This document shows, in pieces, positions 27,699-41,351 of a stretch of 64,000 bases of DNA. The notes under the pieces were generated by a model. The model saw nothing but the letters and a program-made list of their open reading frames with translations, was not told where the DNA came from and searched no databases. This stretch comes from Pythium myriotylum (taxonomy: Eukaryota > Oomycota > Peronosporomycetes > Pythiales > Pythiaceae). The position numbers and the translations under genes were made by a program. Numbering within the stretch: the stretch's first letter is position 1; each line of letters opens with the position of its first letter. Where the stretch lies: contig JALJCQ010000021.1 of the NCBI GenBank assembly GCA_023091665.1, forward strand, positions 1-64,000, read 5' to 3'.

Positions 27699-28983
27699 TT
27701 TTGACACGTTTTGCACCGACACACAACACACAAACACAAACACACACACAAACACAAACACACACAACACACACACCAACACACAAGCACCCACCACACC
27801 CATGCCCTTACACACCACCCACAACCACCCCCTCCTCCCCTCCCCCACCACCACACGTCTCCCTTCTCCCCCTCTCTCTCCTCCTCCTCCTCCTCCTCTC
27901 TCTCTCTCTCTCCTCCCTCTCCTCCCCTCTTCGCCTCTTCCCACACCATGACCTTTTGAGGCGCTGTCTCCTGACCGGGTCCTGTCCATTCATTACCCGT
28001 CGCATTGCATTGCCCGGAGTCCGCTGTCCCGACACCCATGAAGTGTGTCCAATCTTTGCCGCTGTTGGTTCTCCTTGCCTGGCATGACCGCCGTGTTGGG
28101 TGGAGCGGTGGCGGGAGAACGTGTTGCTTGGTGATTGCGTGCTTTGTTCGTGGATATCTGTTGTTTGTGTGTGGCGTGAAGCCCCGAGTCAAATTCTGGA
28201 GTAGCCCAGTGTCCTCGGAGCGCGAGGCAAGCGTTGGGAGCACTCGTGTCTGTCTGGACAAAGGGCAAAGGGCAAAGGGCAAAGGGCAAAGGGCAAAGGG
28301 CAAAGGGCAAAGGGCAAAGGGCAAAGGGCAAAAGACAAAGAGGCAAGGCGGGAACCAAGCAACACGACAGAAAGAAGCAATACTAGGAAGAGGAGGTGAG
28401 ACTACAGAGAAAGAGGCGAGACTAGAAAGAACGAAGACTAGGCAAAAACAGAGAAACAACGAAGACGGGGAGACGGGATGGCGGGAAGAAGAAGAGAAAC
28501 TAAAACACACACGGCAACTGACCGCCAACAACAGCAGGCAGCAAAGCCACTCGCCAGGCACACACATTAATACACAGACACATAGACACATACAACAACA
28601 CAAAGACACACAGACACACAGACGCACAGACACACGGATACGACGAATGCGAACGTGCATAAACCGTGAGTTCTGCGCGAGTCGAATAGATGGGGTGCAC
28701 TGTCCAGTCAAGTTCGGTGATGACGATGGGAGCCGAGGTGGCTTTGGCTTTTGGTGTGGAGTCGCGTGGAAGGTGTCTCCGCTGTCGAGCGCACGGCGAG
28801 ATCAACGCGTTGGGGTGAGTGGCGAGTTGGTGTTGGTGTTGGTCTACGATACGAATGCGTGGTGTGGAGCGTGGAGGGTGTTGTTAGAGTGTGTGGGAAG
28901 TTGTGTGGTGATGTGTTGTTTTGTCCTGGCGTGTTGTGTGTAAGTGTAGTGATGGGTGGGTCAAAAAGTGTCAATATTGGCGT

Positions 28984-29065
28984 GTCAGTTTGCCCGAGTG
29001 GTCTAAGGGGTTACGTTCAGGTCGTAATGTATTCGTACTCGTGGGTTCAAATCCCACAGCTGACA
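28984..29065 (+). tRNA. tRNA-Leu(CAG), copy 12
   Basis: Intact. One C is missing in the downstream CACCCACC block (29156 region). Heptamers 29634-29689 (8). Next copy 1360 bp on. Confidence 0.95.
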
Positions 29066-30343
29066 TTTTGACACGTTTTGCACCGACACACAACACACAA
29101 ACACAAACACACACACAAACACAAACACACACAACACACACACCAACACACAAGCACCACCACACCCATGCCCTTACACACCACCCACAACCACCCCCTC
29201 CTCCCCTCCCCCACCACCACACGTCTCCCTTCTCCCCCTCTCTCTCCTCCTCCTCCTCCTCCTCTCTCTCTCTCTCTCTCTCTCTCCTCCCTCTCCTCCC
29301 CTCTTCGCCTCTTCCCACACCATGACCTTTTGAGGCGCTGTCTCCTGACCGGGTCCTGTCCATTCATTACCCGTCGCATTGCATTGCCCGGAGTCCGCTG
29401 TCCCGACACCCATGAAGTGTGTCCAATCTTTGCCGCTGTTGGTTCTCCTTGCCTGGCATGACCGCCGTGTTGGGTGGAGCGGTGGCGGGAGAACGTGTTG
29501 CTTGGTGATTGCGTGCTTTGTTCGTGGATATCTGTTGTTTGTGTGTGGCGTGAAGCCCCGAGTCAAATTCTGGAGTAGCCCAGTGTCCTCGGAGCGCGAG
29601 GCAAGCGTTGGGAGCACTCGTGTCTGTCTGGACAAAGGGCAAAGGGCAAAGGGCAAAGGGCAAAGGGCAAAGGGCAAAGGGCAAAGGGCAAAAGACAAAG
29701 AGGCAAGGCGGGAACCAAGCAACACGACAGAAAGAAGCAATACTAGGAAGAGGAGGTGAGACTACAGAGAAAGAGGCGAGACTAGAAAGAACGAAGACTA
29801 GGCAAAAACAGAGAAACAACGAAGACGGGGAGACGGGATGGCGGGAAGAAGAAGAGAAACTAAAACACACACGGCAACTGACCGCCAACAACAGCAGGCA
29901 GCAAAGCCACTCGCCAGGCACACACATTAATACACAGACACATAGACACATACAACAACACAAAGACACACAGACACACAGACGCACAGACACACGGATA
30001 CGACGAATGCGAACGTGCATAAACCGTGAGTTCTGCGCGAGTCGAATAGATGGGGTGCACTGTCCAGTCAAGTTCGGTGATGACGATGGGAGCCGAGGTG
30101 GCTTTGGCTTTTGGTGTGGAGTCGCGTGGAAGGTGTCTCCGCTGTCGAGCGCACGGCGAGATCAACGCGTTGGGGTGAGTGGCGAGTTGGTGTTGGTGTT
30201 GGTCTACGATACGAATGCGTGGTGTGGAGCGTGGAGGGTGTTGTTAGAGTGTGTGGGAAGTTGTGTGGTGATGTGTTGTTTTGTCCTGGCGTGTTGTGTG
30301 TAAGTGTAGTGATGGGTGGGTCAAAAAGTGTCAATATTGGCGT

Positions 30344-30425
30344 GTCAGTTTGCCCGAGTGGTCTAAGGGGTTACGTTCAGGTCGTAATGTATTCGTACTC
30401 GTGGGTTCAAATCCCACAGCTGACA
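30344..30425 (+). tRNA. tRNA-Leu(CAG), copy 13
   Basis: Intact. A private 21-bp duplication lies in the CA tract at about 30490-30530. Heptamers 31016-31043 (4), the shortest array in the window. Next copy 1354 bp on. Confidence 0.95.
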
Positions 30426-31697
30426 TTTTGACACGTTTTGCACCGACACACAACACACAAACACAAACACACACACAAACACAAACACACACAACACACA
30501 CACCAACACACACAACACACACACCAACACACAAGCACCCACCACACCCATGCCCTTACACACCACCCACAACCACCCCCTCCTCCCCTCCCCCACCACC
30601 ACACGTCTCCCTTCTCCCCCTCTCTCTCCTCCTCCTCCTCCTCCTCTCTCTCTCTCTCTCTCTCTCTCCTCCCTCTCCTCCCCTCTTCGCCTCTTCCCAC
30701 ACCATGACCTTTTGAGGCGCTGTCTCCTGACCGGGTCCTGTCCATTCATTACCCGTCGCATTGCATTGCCCGGAGTCCGCTGTCCCGACACCCATGAAGT
30801 GTGTCCAATCTTTGCCGCTGTTGGTTCTCCTTGCCTGGCATGACCGCCGTGTTGGGTGGAGCGGTGGCGGGAGAACGTGTTGCTTGGTGATTGCGTGCTT
30901 TGTTCGTGGATATCTGTTGTTTGTGTGTGGCGTGAAGCCCCGAGTCAAATTCTGGAGTAGCCCAGTGTCCTCGGAGCGCGAGGCAAGCGTTGGGAGCACT
31001 CGTGTCTGTCTGGACAAAGGGCAAAGGGCAAAGGGCAAAGGGCAAAAGACAAAGAGGCAAGGCGGGAACCAAGCAACACGACAGAAAGAAGCAATACTAG
31101 GAAGAGGAGGTGAGACTACAGAGAAAGAGGCGAGACTAGAAAGAACGAAGACTAGGCAAAAACAGAGAAACAACGAAGACGGGGAGACGGGATGGCGGGA
31201 AGAAGAAGAGAAACTAAAACACACACGGCAACTGACCGCCAACAACAGCAGGCAGCAAAGCCACTCGCCAGGCACACACATTAATACACAGACACATAGA
31301 CACATACAACAACACAAAGACACACAGACACACAGACGCACAGACACACGGATACGACGAATGCGAACGTGCATAAACCGTGAGTTCTGCGCGAGTCGAA
31401 TAGATGGGGTGCACTGTCCAGTCAAGTTCGGTGATGACGATGGGAGCCGAGGTGGCTTTGGCTTTTGGTGTGGAGTCGCGTGGAAGGTGTCTCCGCTGTC
31501 GAGCGCACGGCGAGATCAACGCGTTGGGGTGAGTGGCGAGTTGGTGTTGGTGTTGGTCTACGATACGAATGCGTGGTGTGGAGCGTGGAGGGTGTTGTTA
31601 GAGTGTGTGGGAAGTTGTGTGGTGATGTGTTGTTTTGTCCTGGCGTGTTGTGTGTAAGTGTAGTGATGGGTGGGTCAAAAAGTGTCAATATTGGCGT

Positions 31698-31779
31698 GTC
31701 AGTTTGCCCGAGTGGTCTAAGGGGTTACGTTCAGGTCGTAATGTATTCGTACTCGTGGGTTCAAATCCCACAGCTGACA
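31698..31779 (+). tRNA. tRNA-Leu(CAG), copy 14
   Basis: Intact. Three CA-tract 18-mers. Heptamers 32362-32452 (13). Next copy 1409 bp on. Confidence 0.95.
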
Positions 31780-33106
31780 TTTTGACACGTTTTGCACCGA
31801 CACACAACACACAAACACAAACACACACACAAACACAAACACACACACAAACACAAACACACACAACACACACACCAACACACAAGCACCCACCACACCC
31901 ATGCCCTTACACACCACCCACAACCACCCCCTCCTCCCCTCCCCCACCACCACACGTCTCCCTTCTCCCCCTCTCTCTCCTCCTCCTCCTCCTCCTCCTC
32001 TCTCTCTCTCTCTCCTCCCTCTCCTCCCCTCTTCGCCTCTTCCCACACCATGACCTTTTGAGGCGCTGTCTCCTGACCGGGTCCTGTCCATTCATTACCC
32101 GTCGCATTGCATTGCCCGGAGTCCGCTGTCCCGACACCCATGAAGTGTGTCCAATCTTTGCCGCTGTTGGTTCTCCTTGCCTGGCATGACCGCCGTGTTG
32201 GGTGGAGCGGTGGCGGGAGAACGTGTTGCTTGGTGATTGCGTGCTTTGTTCGTGGATATCTGTTGTTTGTGTGTGGCGTGAAGCCCCGAGTCAAATTCTG
32301 GAGTAGCCCAGTGTCCTCGGAGCGCGAGGCAAGCGTTGGGAGCACTCGTGTCTGTCTGGACAAAGGGCAAAGGGCAAAGGGCAAAGGGCAAAGGGCAAAG
32401 GGCAAAGGGCAAAGGGCAAAGGGCAAAGGGCAAAGGGCAAAGGGCAAAGGGCAAAAGACAAAGAGGCAAGGCGGGAACCAAGCAACACGACAGAAAGAAG
32501 CAATACTAGGAAGAGGAGGTGAGACTACAGAGAAAGAGGCGAGACTAGAAAGAACGAAGACTAGGCAAAAACAGAGAAACAACGAAGACGGGGAGACGGG
32601 ATGGCGGGAAGAAGAAGAGAAACTAAAACACACACGGCAACTGACCGCCAACAACAGCAGGCAGCAAAGCCACTCGCCAGGCACACACATTAATACACAG
32701 ACACATAGACACATACAACAACACAAAGACACACAGACACACAGACGCACAGACACACGGATACGACGAATGCGAACGTGCATAAACCGTGAGTTCTGCG
32801 CGAGTCGAATAGATGGGGTGCACTGTCCAGTCAAGTTCGGTGATGACGATGGGAGCCGAGGTGGCTTTGGCTTTTGGTGTGGAGTCGCGTGGAAGGTGTC
32901 TCCGCTGTCGAGCGCACGGCGAGATCAACGCGTTGGGGTGAGTGGCGAGTTGGTGTTGGTGTTGGTCTACGATACGAATGCGTGGTGTGGAGCGTGGAGG
33001 GTGTTGTTAGAGTGTGTGGGAAGTTGTGTGGTGATGTGTTGTTTTGTCCTGGCGTGTTGTGTGTAAGTGTAGTGATGGGTGGGTCAAAAAGTGTCAATAT
33101 TGGCGT

Positions 33107-33188
33107 GTCAGTTTGCCCGAGTGGTCTAAGGGGTTACGTTCAGGTCGTAATGTATTCGTACTCGTGGGTTCAAATCCCACAGCTGACA
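33107..33188 (+). tRNA. tRNA-Leu(CAG), copy 15
   Basis: Intact. Heptamers 33753-33794 (6). Next copy 1342 bp on. Confidence 0.95.
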
Positions 33189-34448
33189 TTTTGACACGTT
33201 TTGCACCGACACACAACACACAAACACAAACACACACACAAACACAAACACACACAACACACACACCAACACACAAGCACCCACCACACCCATGCCCTTA
33301 CACACCACCCACAACCACCCCCTCCTCCCCTCCCCCACCACCACACGTCTCCCTTCTCCCCCTCTCTCTCCTCCTCCTCCTCCTCCTCCTCTCTCTCTCT
33401 CTCTCCTCCCTCTCCTCCCCTCTTCGCCTCTTCCCACACCATGACCTTTTGAGGCGCTGTCTCCTGACCGGGTCCTGTCCATTCATTACCCGTCGCATTG
33501 CATTGCCCGGAGTCCGCTGTCCCGACACCCATGAAGTGTGTCCAATCTTTGCCGCTGTTGGTTCTCCTTGCCTGGCATGACCGCCGTGTTGGGTGGAGCG
33601 GTGGCGGGAGAACGTGTTGCTTGGTGATTGCGTGCTTTGTTCGTGGATATCTGTTGTTTGTGTGTGGCGTGAAGCCCCGAGTCAAATTCTGGAGTAGCCC
33701 AGTGTCCTCGGAGCGCGAGGCAAGCGTTGGGAGCACTCGTGTCTGTCTGGACAAAGGGCAAAGGGCAAAGGGCAAAGGGCAAAGGGCAAAGGGCAAAAGA
33801 CAAAGAGGCAAGGCGGGAACCAAGCAACACGACAGAAAGAAGCAATACTAGGAAGAGGAGGTGAGACTACAGAGAAAGAGGCGAGACTAGAAAGAACGAA
33901 GACTAGGCAAAAACAGAGAAACAACGAAGACGGGGAGACGGGATGGCGGGAAGAAGAAGAGAAACTAAAACACACACGGCAACTGACCGCCAACAACAGC
34001 AGGCAGCAAAGCCACTCGCCAGGCACACACATTAATACACAGACACATAGACACATACAACAACACAAAGACACACAGACACACAGACGCACAGACACAC
34101 GGATACGACGAATGCGAACGTGCATAAACCGTGAGTTCTGCGCGAGTCGAATAGATGGGGTGCACTGTCCAGTCAAGTTCGGTGATGACGATGGGAGCCG
34201 AGGTGGCTTTGGCTTTTGGTGTGGAGTCGCGTGGAAGGTGTCTCCGCTGTCGAGCGCACGGCGAGATCAACGCGTTGGGGTGAGTGGCGAGTTGGTGTTG
34301 GTGTTGGTCTACGATACGAATGCGTGGTGTGGAGCGTGGAGGGTGTTGTTAGAGTGTGTGGGAAGTTGTGTGGTGATGTGTTGTTTTGTCCTGGCGTGTT
34401 GTGTGTAAGTGTAGTGATGGGTGGGTCAAAAAGTGTCAATATTGGCGT

Positions 34449-34530
34449 GTCAGTTTGCCCGAGTGGTCTAAGGGGTTACGTTCAGGTCGTAATGTATTCG
34501 TACTCGTGGGTTCAAATCCCACAGCTGACA
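34449..34530 (+). tRNA. tRNA-Leu(CAG), copy 16
   Basis: Intact. Heptamers 35092-35154 (9). Next copy 1360 bp on. Confidence 0.95.
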
Positions 34531-35808
34531 TTTTGACACGTTTTGCACCGACACACAACACACAAACACAAACACACACACAAACACAAACACACACAAC
34601 ACACACACCAACACACAAGCACCCACCACACCCATGCCCTTACACACCACCCACAACCACCCCCTCCTCCCCTCCCCCACCACCACACGTCTCCCTTCTC
34701 CCCCTCTCTCTCCTCCTCCTCCTCCTCCTCTCTCTCTCTCTCTCCTCCCTCTCCTCCCCTCTTCGCCTCTTCCCACACCATGACCTTTTGAGGCGCTGTC
34801 TCCTGACCGGGTCCTGTCCATTCATTACCCGTCGCATTGCATTGCCCGGAGTCCGCTGTCCCGACACCCATGAAGTGTGTCCAATCTTTGCCGCTGTTGG
34901 TTCTCCTTGCCTGGCATGACCGCCGTGTTGGGTGGAGCGGTGGCGGGAGAACGTGTTGCTTGGTGATTGCGTGCTTTGTTCGTGGATATCTGTTGTTTGT
35001 GTGTGGCGTGAAGCCCCGAGTCAAATTCTGGAGTAGCCCAGTGTCCTCGGAGCGCGAGGCAAGCGTTGGGAGCACTCGTGTCTGTCTGGACAAAGGGCAA
35101 AGGGCAAAGGGCAAAGGGCAAAGGGCAAAGGGCAAAGGGCAAAGGGCAAAGGGCAAAAGACAAAGAGGCAAGGCGGGAACCAAGCAACACGACAGAAAGA
35201 AGCAATACTAGGAAGAGGAGGTGAGACTACAGAGAAAGAGGCGAGACTAGAAAGAACGAAGACTAGGCAAAAACAGAGAAACAACGAAGACGGGGAGACG
35301 GGATGGCGGGAAGAAGAAGAGAAACTAAAACACACACGGCAACTGACCGCCAACAACAGCAGGCAGCAAAGCCACTCGCCAGGCACACACATTAATACAC
35401 AGACACATAGACACATACAACAACACAAAGACACACAGACACACAGACGCACAGACACACGGATACGACGAATGCGAACGTGCATAAACCGTGAGTTCTG
35501 CGCGAGTCGAATAGATGGGGTGCACTGTCCAGTCAAGTTCGGTGATGACGATGGGAGCCGAGGTGGCTTTGGCTTTTGGTGTGGAGTCGCGTGGAAGGTG
35601 TCTCCGCTGTCGAGCGCACGGCGAGATCAACGCGTTGGGGTGAGTGGCGAGTTGGTGTTGGTGTTGGTCTACGATACGAATGCGTGGTGTGGAGCGTGGA
35701 GGGTGTTGTTAGAGTGTGTGGGAAGTTGTGTGGTGATGTGTTGTTTTGTCCTGGCGTGTTGTGTGTAAGTGTAGTGATGGGTGGGTCAAAAAGTGTCAAT
35801 ATTGGCGT

Positions 35809-35890
35809 GTCAGTTTGCCCGAGTGGTCTAAGGGGTTACGTTCAGGTCGTAATGTATTCGTACTCGTGGGTTCAAATCCCACAGCTGACA
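35809..35890 (+). tRNA. tRNA-Leu(CAG), copy 17
   Basis: Intact. Three CA-tract 18-mers. Heptamers 36470-36511 (6). Next copy 1357 bp on. Confidence 0.95.
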
Positions 35891-37165
35891 TTTTGACACG
35901 TTTTGCACCGACACACAACACACAAACACAAACACACACACAAACACAAACACACACACAAACACAAACACACACAACACACACACCAACACACAAGCAC
36001 CCACCACACCCATGCCCTTACACACCACCCACAACCACCCCCTCCTCCCCTCCCCCACCACCACACGTCTCCCTTCTCCCCCTCTCTCTCCTCCTCCTCC
36101 TCCTCCTCTCTCTCTCTCTCTCCTCCCTCTCCTCCCCTCTTCGCCTCTTCCCACACCATGACCTTTTGAGGCGCTGTCTCCTGACCGGGTCCTGTCCATT
36201 CATTACCCGTCGCATTGCATTGCCCGGAGTCCGCTGTCCCGACACCCATGAAGTGTGTCCAATCTTTGCCGCTGTTGGTTCTCCTTGCCTGGCATGACCG
36301 CCGTGTTGGGTGGAGCGGTGGCGGGAGAACGTGTTGCTTGGTGATTGCGTGCTTTGTTCGTGGATATCTGTTGTTTGTGTGTGGCGTGAAGCCCCGAGTC
36401 AAATTCTGGAGTAGCCCAGTGTCCTCGGAGCGCGAGGCAAGCGTTGGGAGCACTCGTGTCTGTCTGGACAAAGGGCAAAGGGCAAAGGGCAAAGGGCAAA
36501 GGGCAAAGGGCAAAAGACAAAGAGGCAAGGCGGGAACCAAGCAACACGACAGAAAGAAGCAATACTAGGAAGAGGAGGTGAGACTACAGAGAAAGAGGCG
36601 AGACTAGAAAGAACGAAGACTAGGCAAAAACAGAGAAACAACGAAGACGGGGAGACGGGATGGCGGGAAGAAGAAGAGAAACTAAAACACACACGGCAAC
36701 TGACCGCCAACAACAGCAGGCAGCAAAGCCACTCGCCAGGCACACACATTAATACACAGACACATAGACACATACAACAACACAAAGACACACAGACACA
36801 CAGACGCACAGACACACGGATACGACGAATGCGAACGTGCATAAACCGTGAGTTCTGCGCGAGTCGAATAGATGGGGTGCACTGTCCAGTCAAGTTCGGT
36901 GATGACGATGGGAGCCGAGGTGGCTTTGGCTTTTGGTGTGGAGTCGCGTGGAAGGTGTCTCCGCTGTCGAGCGCACGGCGAGATCAACGCGTTGGGGTGA
37001 GTGGCGAGTTGGTGTTGGTGTTGGTCTACGATACGAATGCGTGGTGTGGAGCGTGGAGGGTGTTGTTAGAGTGTGTGGGAAGTTGTGTGGTGATGTGTTG
37101 TTTTGTCCTGGCGTGTTGTGTGTAAGTGTAGTGATGGGTGGGTCAAAAAGTGTCAATATTGGCGT

Positions 37166-37247
37166 GTCAGTTTGCCCGAGTGGTCTAAGGGGTTACGTTC
37201 AGGTCGTAATGTATTCGTACTCGTGGGTTCAAATCCCACAGCTGACA
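37166..37247 (+). tRNA. tRNA-Leu(CAG), copy 18
   Basis: Intact. Heptamers 37818-37901 (12). Next copy 1390 bp on. Confidence 0.95.
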
Positions 37248-38555
37248 TTTTGACACGTTTTGCACCGACACACAACACACAAACACAAACACACACACAA
37301 ACACAAACACACACAACACACACACCAACACACAAGCACCCACCACACCCATGCCCTTACACACCACCCACAACCACCCCCTCCTCCCCTCCCCCACCAC
37401 CACACGTCTCCCTTCTCCCCCTCTCTCTCCTCCTCCTCCTCCTCCTCCTCTCTCTCTCTCTCTCTCTCTCCTCCCTCTCCTCCCCTCTTCGCCTCTTCCC
37501 ACACCATGACCTTTTGAGGCGCTGTCTCCTGACCGGGTCCTGTCCATTCATTACCCGTCGCATTGCATTGCCCGGAGTCCGCTGTCCCGACACCCATGAA
37601 GTGTGTCCAATCTTTGCCGCTGTTGGTTCTCCTTGCCTGGCATGACCGCCGTGTTGGGTGGAGCGGTGGCGGGAGAACGTGTTGCTTGGTGATTGCGTGC
37701 TTTGTTCGTGGATATCTGTTGTTTGTGTGTGGCGTGAAGCCCCGAGTCAAATTCTGGAGTAGCCCAGTGTCCTCGGAGCGCGAGGCAAGCGTTGGGAGCA
37801 CTCGTGTCTGTCTGGACAAAGGGCAAAGGGCAAAGGGCAAAGGGCAAAGGGCAAAGGGCAAAGGGCAAAGGGCAAAGGGCAAAGGGCAAAGGGCAAAGGG
37901 CAAAAGACAAAGAGGCAAGGCGGGAACCAAGCAACACGACAGAAAGAAGCAATACTAGGAAGAGGAGGTGAGACTACAGAGAAAGAGGCGAGACTAGAAA
38001 GAACGAAGACTAGGCAAAAACAGAGAAACAACGAAGACGGGGAGACGGGATGGCGGGAAGAAGAAGAGAAACTAAAACACACACGGCAACTGACCGCCAA
38101 CAACAGCAGGCAGCAAAGCCACTCGCCAGGCACACACATTAATACACAGACACATAGACACATACAACAACACAAAGACACACAGACACACAGACGCACA
38201 GACACACAGATACGACGAATGCGAACGTGCATAAACCGTGAGTTCTGCGCGAGTCGAATAGATGGGGTGCACTGTCCAGTCAAGTTCGGTGATGACGATG
38301 GGAGCCGAGGTGGCTTTGGCTTTTGGTGTGGAGTCGCGTGGAAGGTGTCTCCGCTGTCGAGCGCACGGCGAGATCAACGCGTTGGGGTGAGTGGCGAGTT
38401 GGTGTTGGTGTTGGTCTACGATACGAATGCGTGGTGTGGAGCGTGGAGGGTGTTGTTAGAGTGTGTGGGAAGTTGTGTGGTGATGTGTTGTTTTGTCCTG
38501 GCGTGTTGTGTGTAAGTGTAGTGATGGGTGGGTCAAAAAGTGTCAATATTGGCGT

Positions 38556-38637
38556 GTCAGTTTGCCCGAGTGGTCTAAGGGGTTACGTTCAGGTCGTAAT
38601 GTATTCGTACTCGTGGGTTCAAATCCCACAGCTGACA
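38556..38637 (+). tRNA. tRNA-Leu(CAG), copy 19
   Basis: Intact. First unit with the upstream CAGATACG type (near 38210). Heptamers 39208-39256 (7). Next copy 1355 bp on. Confidence 0.95.
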
Positions 38638-39910
38638 TTTTGACACGTTTTGCACCGACACACAACACACAAACACAAACACACACACAAACACAAACAC
38701 ACACAACACACACACCAACACACAAGCACCCACCACACCCATGCCCTTACACACCACCCACAACCACCCCCTCCTCCCCTCCCCCACCACCACACGTCTC
38801 CCTTCTCCCCCTCTCTCTCCTCCTCCTCCTCCTCCTCCTCTCTCTCTCTCTCTCTCTCTCCTCCCTCTCCTCCCCTCTTCGCCTCTTCCCACACCATGAC
38901 CTTTTGAGGCGCTGTCTCCTGACCGGGTCCTGTCCATTCATTACCCGTCGCATTGCATTGCCCGGAGTCCGCTGTCCCGACACCCATGAAGTGTGTCCAA
39001 TCTTTGCCGCTGTTGGTTCTCCTTGCCTGGCATGACCGCCGTGTTGGGTGGAGCGGTGGCGGGAGAACGTGTTGCTTGGTGATTGCGTGCTTTGTTCGTG
39101 GATATCTGTTGTTTGTGTGTGGCGTGAAGCCCCGAGTCAAATTCTGGAGTAGCCCAGTGTCCTCGGAGCGCGAGGCAAGCGTTGGGAGCACTCGTGTCTG
39201 TCTGGACAAAGGGCAAAGGGCAAAGGGCAAAGGGCAAAGGGCAAAGGGCAAAGGGCAAAAGACAAAGAGGCAAGGCGGGAACCAAGCAACACGACAGAAA
39301 GAAGCAATACTAGGAAGAGGAGGTGAGACTACAGAGAAAGAGGCGAGACTAGAAAGAACGAAGACTAGGCAAAAACAGAGAAACAACGAAGACGGGGAGA
39401 CGGGATGGCGGGAAGAAGAAGAGAAACTAAAACACACACGGCAACTGACCGCCAACAACAGCAGGCAGCAAAGCCACTCGCCAGGCACACACATTAATAC
39501 ACAGACACATAGACACATACAACAACACAAAGACACACAGACACACAGACGCACAGACACACGGATACGACGAATGCGAACGTGCATAAACCGTGAGTTC
39601 TGCGCGAGTCGAATAGATGGGGTGCACTGTCCAGTCAAGTTCGGTGATGACGATGGGAGCCGAGGTGGCTTTGGCTTTTGGTGTGGAGTCGCGTGGAAGG
39701 TGTCTCCGCTGTCGAGCGCACGGCGAGATCAACGCGTTGGGGTGAGTGGCGAGTTGGTGTTGGTGTTGGTCTACGATACGAATGCGTGGTGTGGAGCGTG
39801 GAGGGTGTTGTTAGAGTGTGTGGGAAGTTGTGTGGTGATGTGTTGTTTTGTCCTGGCGTGTTGTGTGTAAGTGTAGTGATGGGTGGGTCAAAAAGTGTCA
39901 ATATTGGCGT

Positions 39911-39992
39911 GTCAGTTTGCCCGAGTGGTCTAAGGGGTTACGTTCAGGTCGTAATGTATTCGTACTCGTGGGTTCAAATCCCACAGCTGACA
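39911..39992 (+). tRNA. tRNA-Leu(CAG), copy 20
   Basis: Intact. Followed by the C-to-T variant at 40321. Heptamers 40560-40615 (8). Next copy 1359 bp on. Confidence 0.95.
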
Positions 39993-41269
39993 TTTTGACA
40001 CGTTTTGCACCGACACACAACACACAAACACAAACACACACACAAACACAAACACACACAACACACACACCAACACACAAGCACCCACCACACCCATGCC
40101 CTTACACACCACCCACAACCACCCCCTCCTCCCCTCCCCCACCACCACACGTCTCCCTTCTCCCCCTCTCTCTCTCTCCTCCTCCTCCTCCTCCTCTCTC
40201 TCTCTCTCTCTCCTCCCTCTCCTCCCCTCTTCGCCTCTTCCCACACCATGACCTTTTGAGGCGCTGTCTCCTGACCGGGTCCTGTCCATTCATTACCCGT
40301 CGCATTGCATTGCCCGGAGTCTGCTGTCCCGACACCCATGAAGTGTGTCCAATCTTTGCCGCTGTTGGTTCTCCTTGCCTGGCATGACCGCCGTGTTGGG
40401 TGGAGCGGTGGCGGGAGAACGTGTTGCTTGGTGATTGCGTGCTTTGTTCGTGGATATCTGTTGTTTGTGTGTGGCGTGAAGCCCCGAGTCAAATTCTGGA
40501 GTAGCCCAGTGTCCTCGGAGCGCGAGGCAAGCGTTGGGAGCACTCGTGTCTGTCTGGACAAAGGGCAAAGGGCAAAGGGCAAAGGGCAAAGGGCAAAGGG
40601 CAAAGGGCAAAGGGCAAAAGACAAAGAGGCAAGGCGGGAACCAAGCAACACGACAGAAAGAAGCAATACTAGGAAGAGGAGGTGAGACTACAGAGAAAGA
40701 GGCGAGACTAGAAAGAACGAAGACTAGGCAAAAACAGAGAAACAACGAAGACGGGGAGACGGGATGGCGGGAAGAAGAAGAGAAACTAAAACACACACGG
40801 CAACTGACCGCCAACAACAGCAGGCAGCAAAGCCACTCGCCAGGCACACACATTAATACACAGACACATAGACACATACAACAACACAAAGACACACAGA
40901 CACACAGACGCACAGACACACGGATACGACGAATGCGAACGTGCATAAACCGTGAGTTCTGCGCGAGTCGAATAGATGGGGTGCACTGTCCAGTCAAGTT
41001 CGGTGATGACGATGGGAGCCGAGGTGGCTTTGGCTTTTGGTGTGGAGTCGCGTGGAAGGTGTCTCCGCTGTCGAGCGCACGGCGAGATCAACGCGTTGGG
41101 GTGAGTGGCGAGTTGGTGTTGGTGTTGGTCTACGATACGAATGCGTGGTGTGGAGCGTGGAGGGTGTTGTTAGAGTGTGTGGGAAGTTGTGTGGTGATGT
41201 GTTGTTTTGTCCTGGCGTGTTGTGTGTAAGTGTAGTGATGGGTGGGTCAAAAAGTGTCAATATTGGCGT

Positions 41270-41351
41270 GTCAGTTTGCCCGAGTGGTCTAAGGGGTTAC
41301 GTTCAGGTCGTAATGTATTCGTACTCGTGGGTTCAAATCCCACAGCTGACA
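41270..41351 (+). tRNA. tRNA-Leu(CAG), copy 21
   Basis: Intact. Three CA-tract 18-mers and the downstream C-to-T variant. Heptamers 41933-42023 (13). Next copy 1408 bp on. Confidence 0.95.
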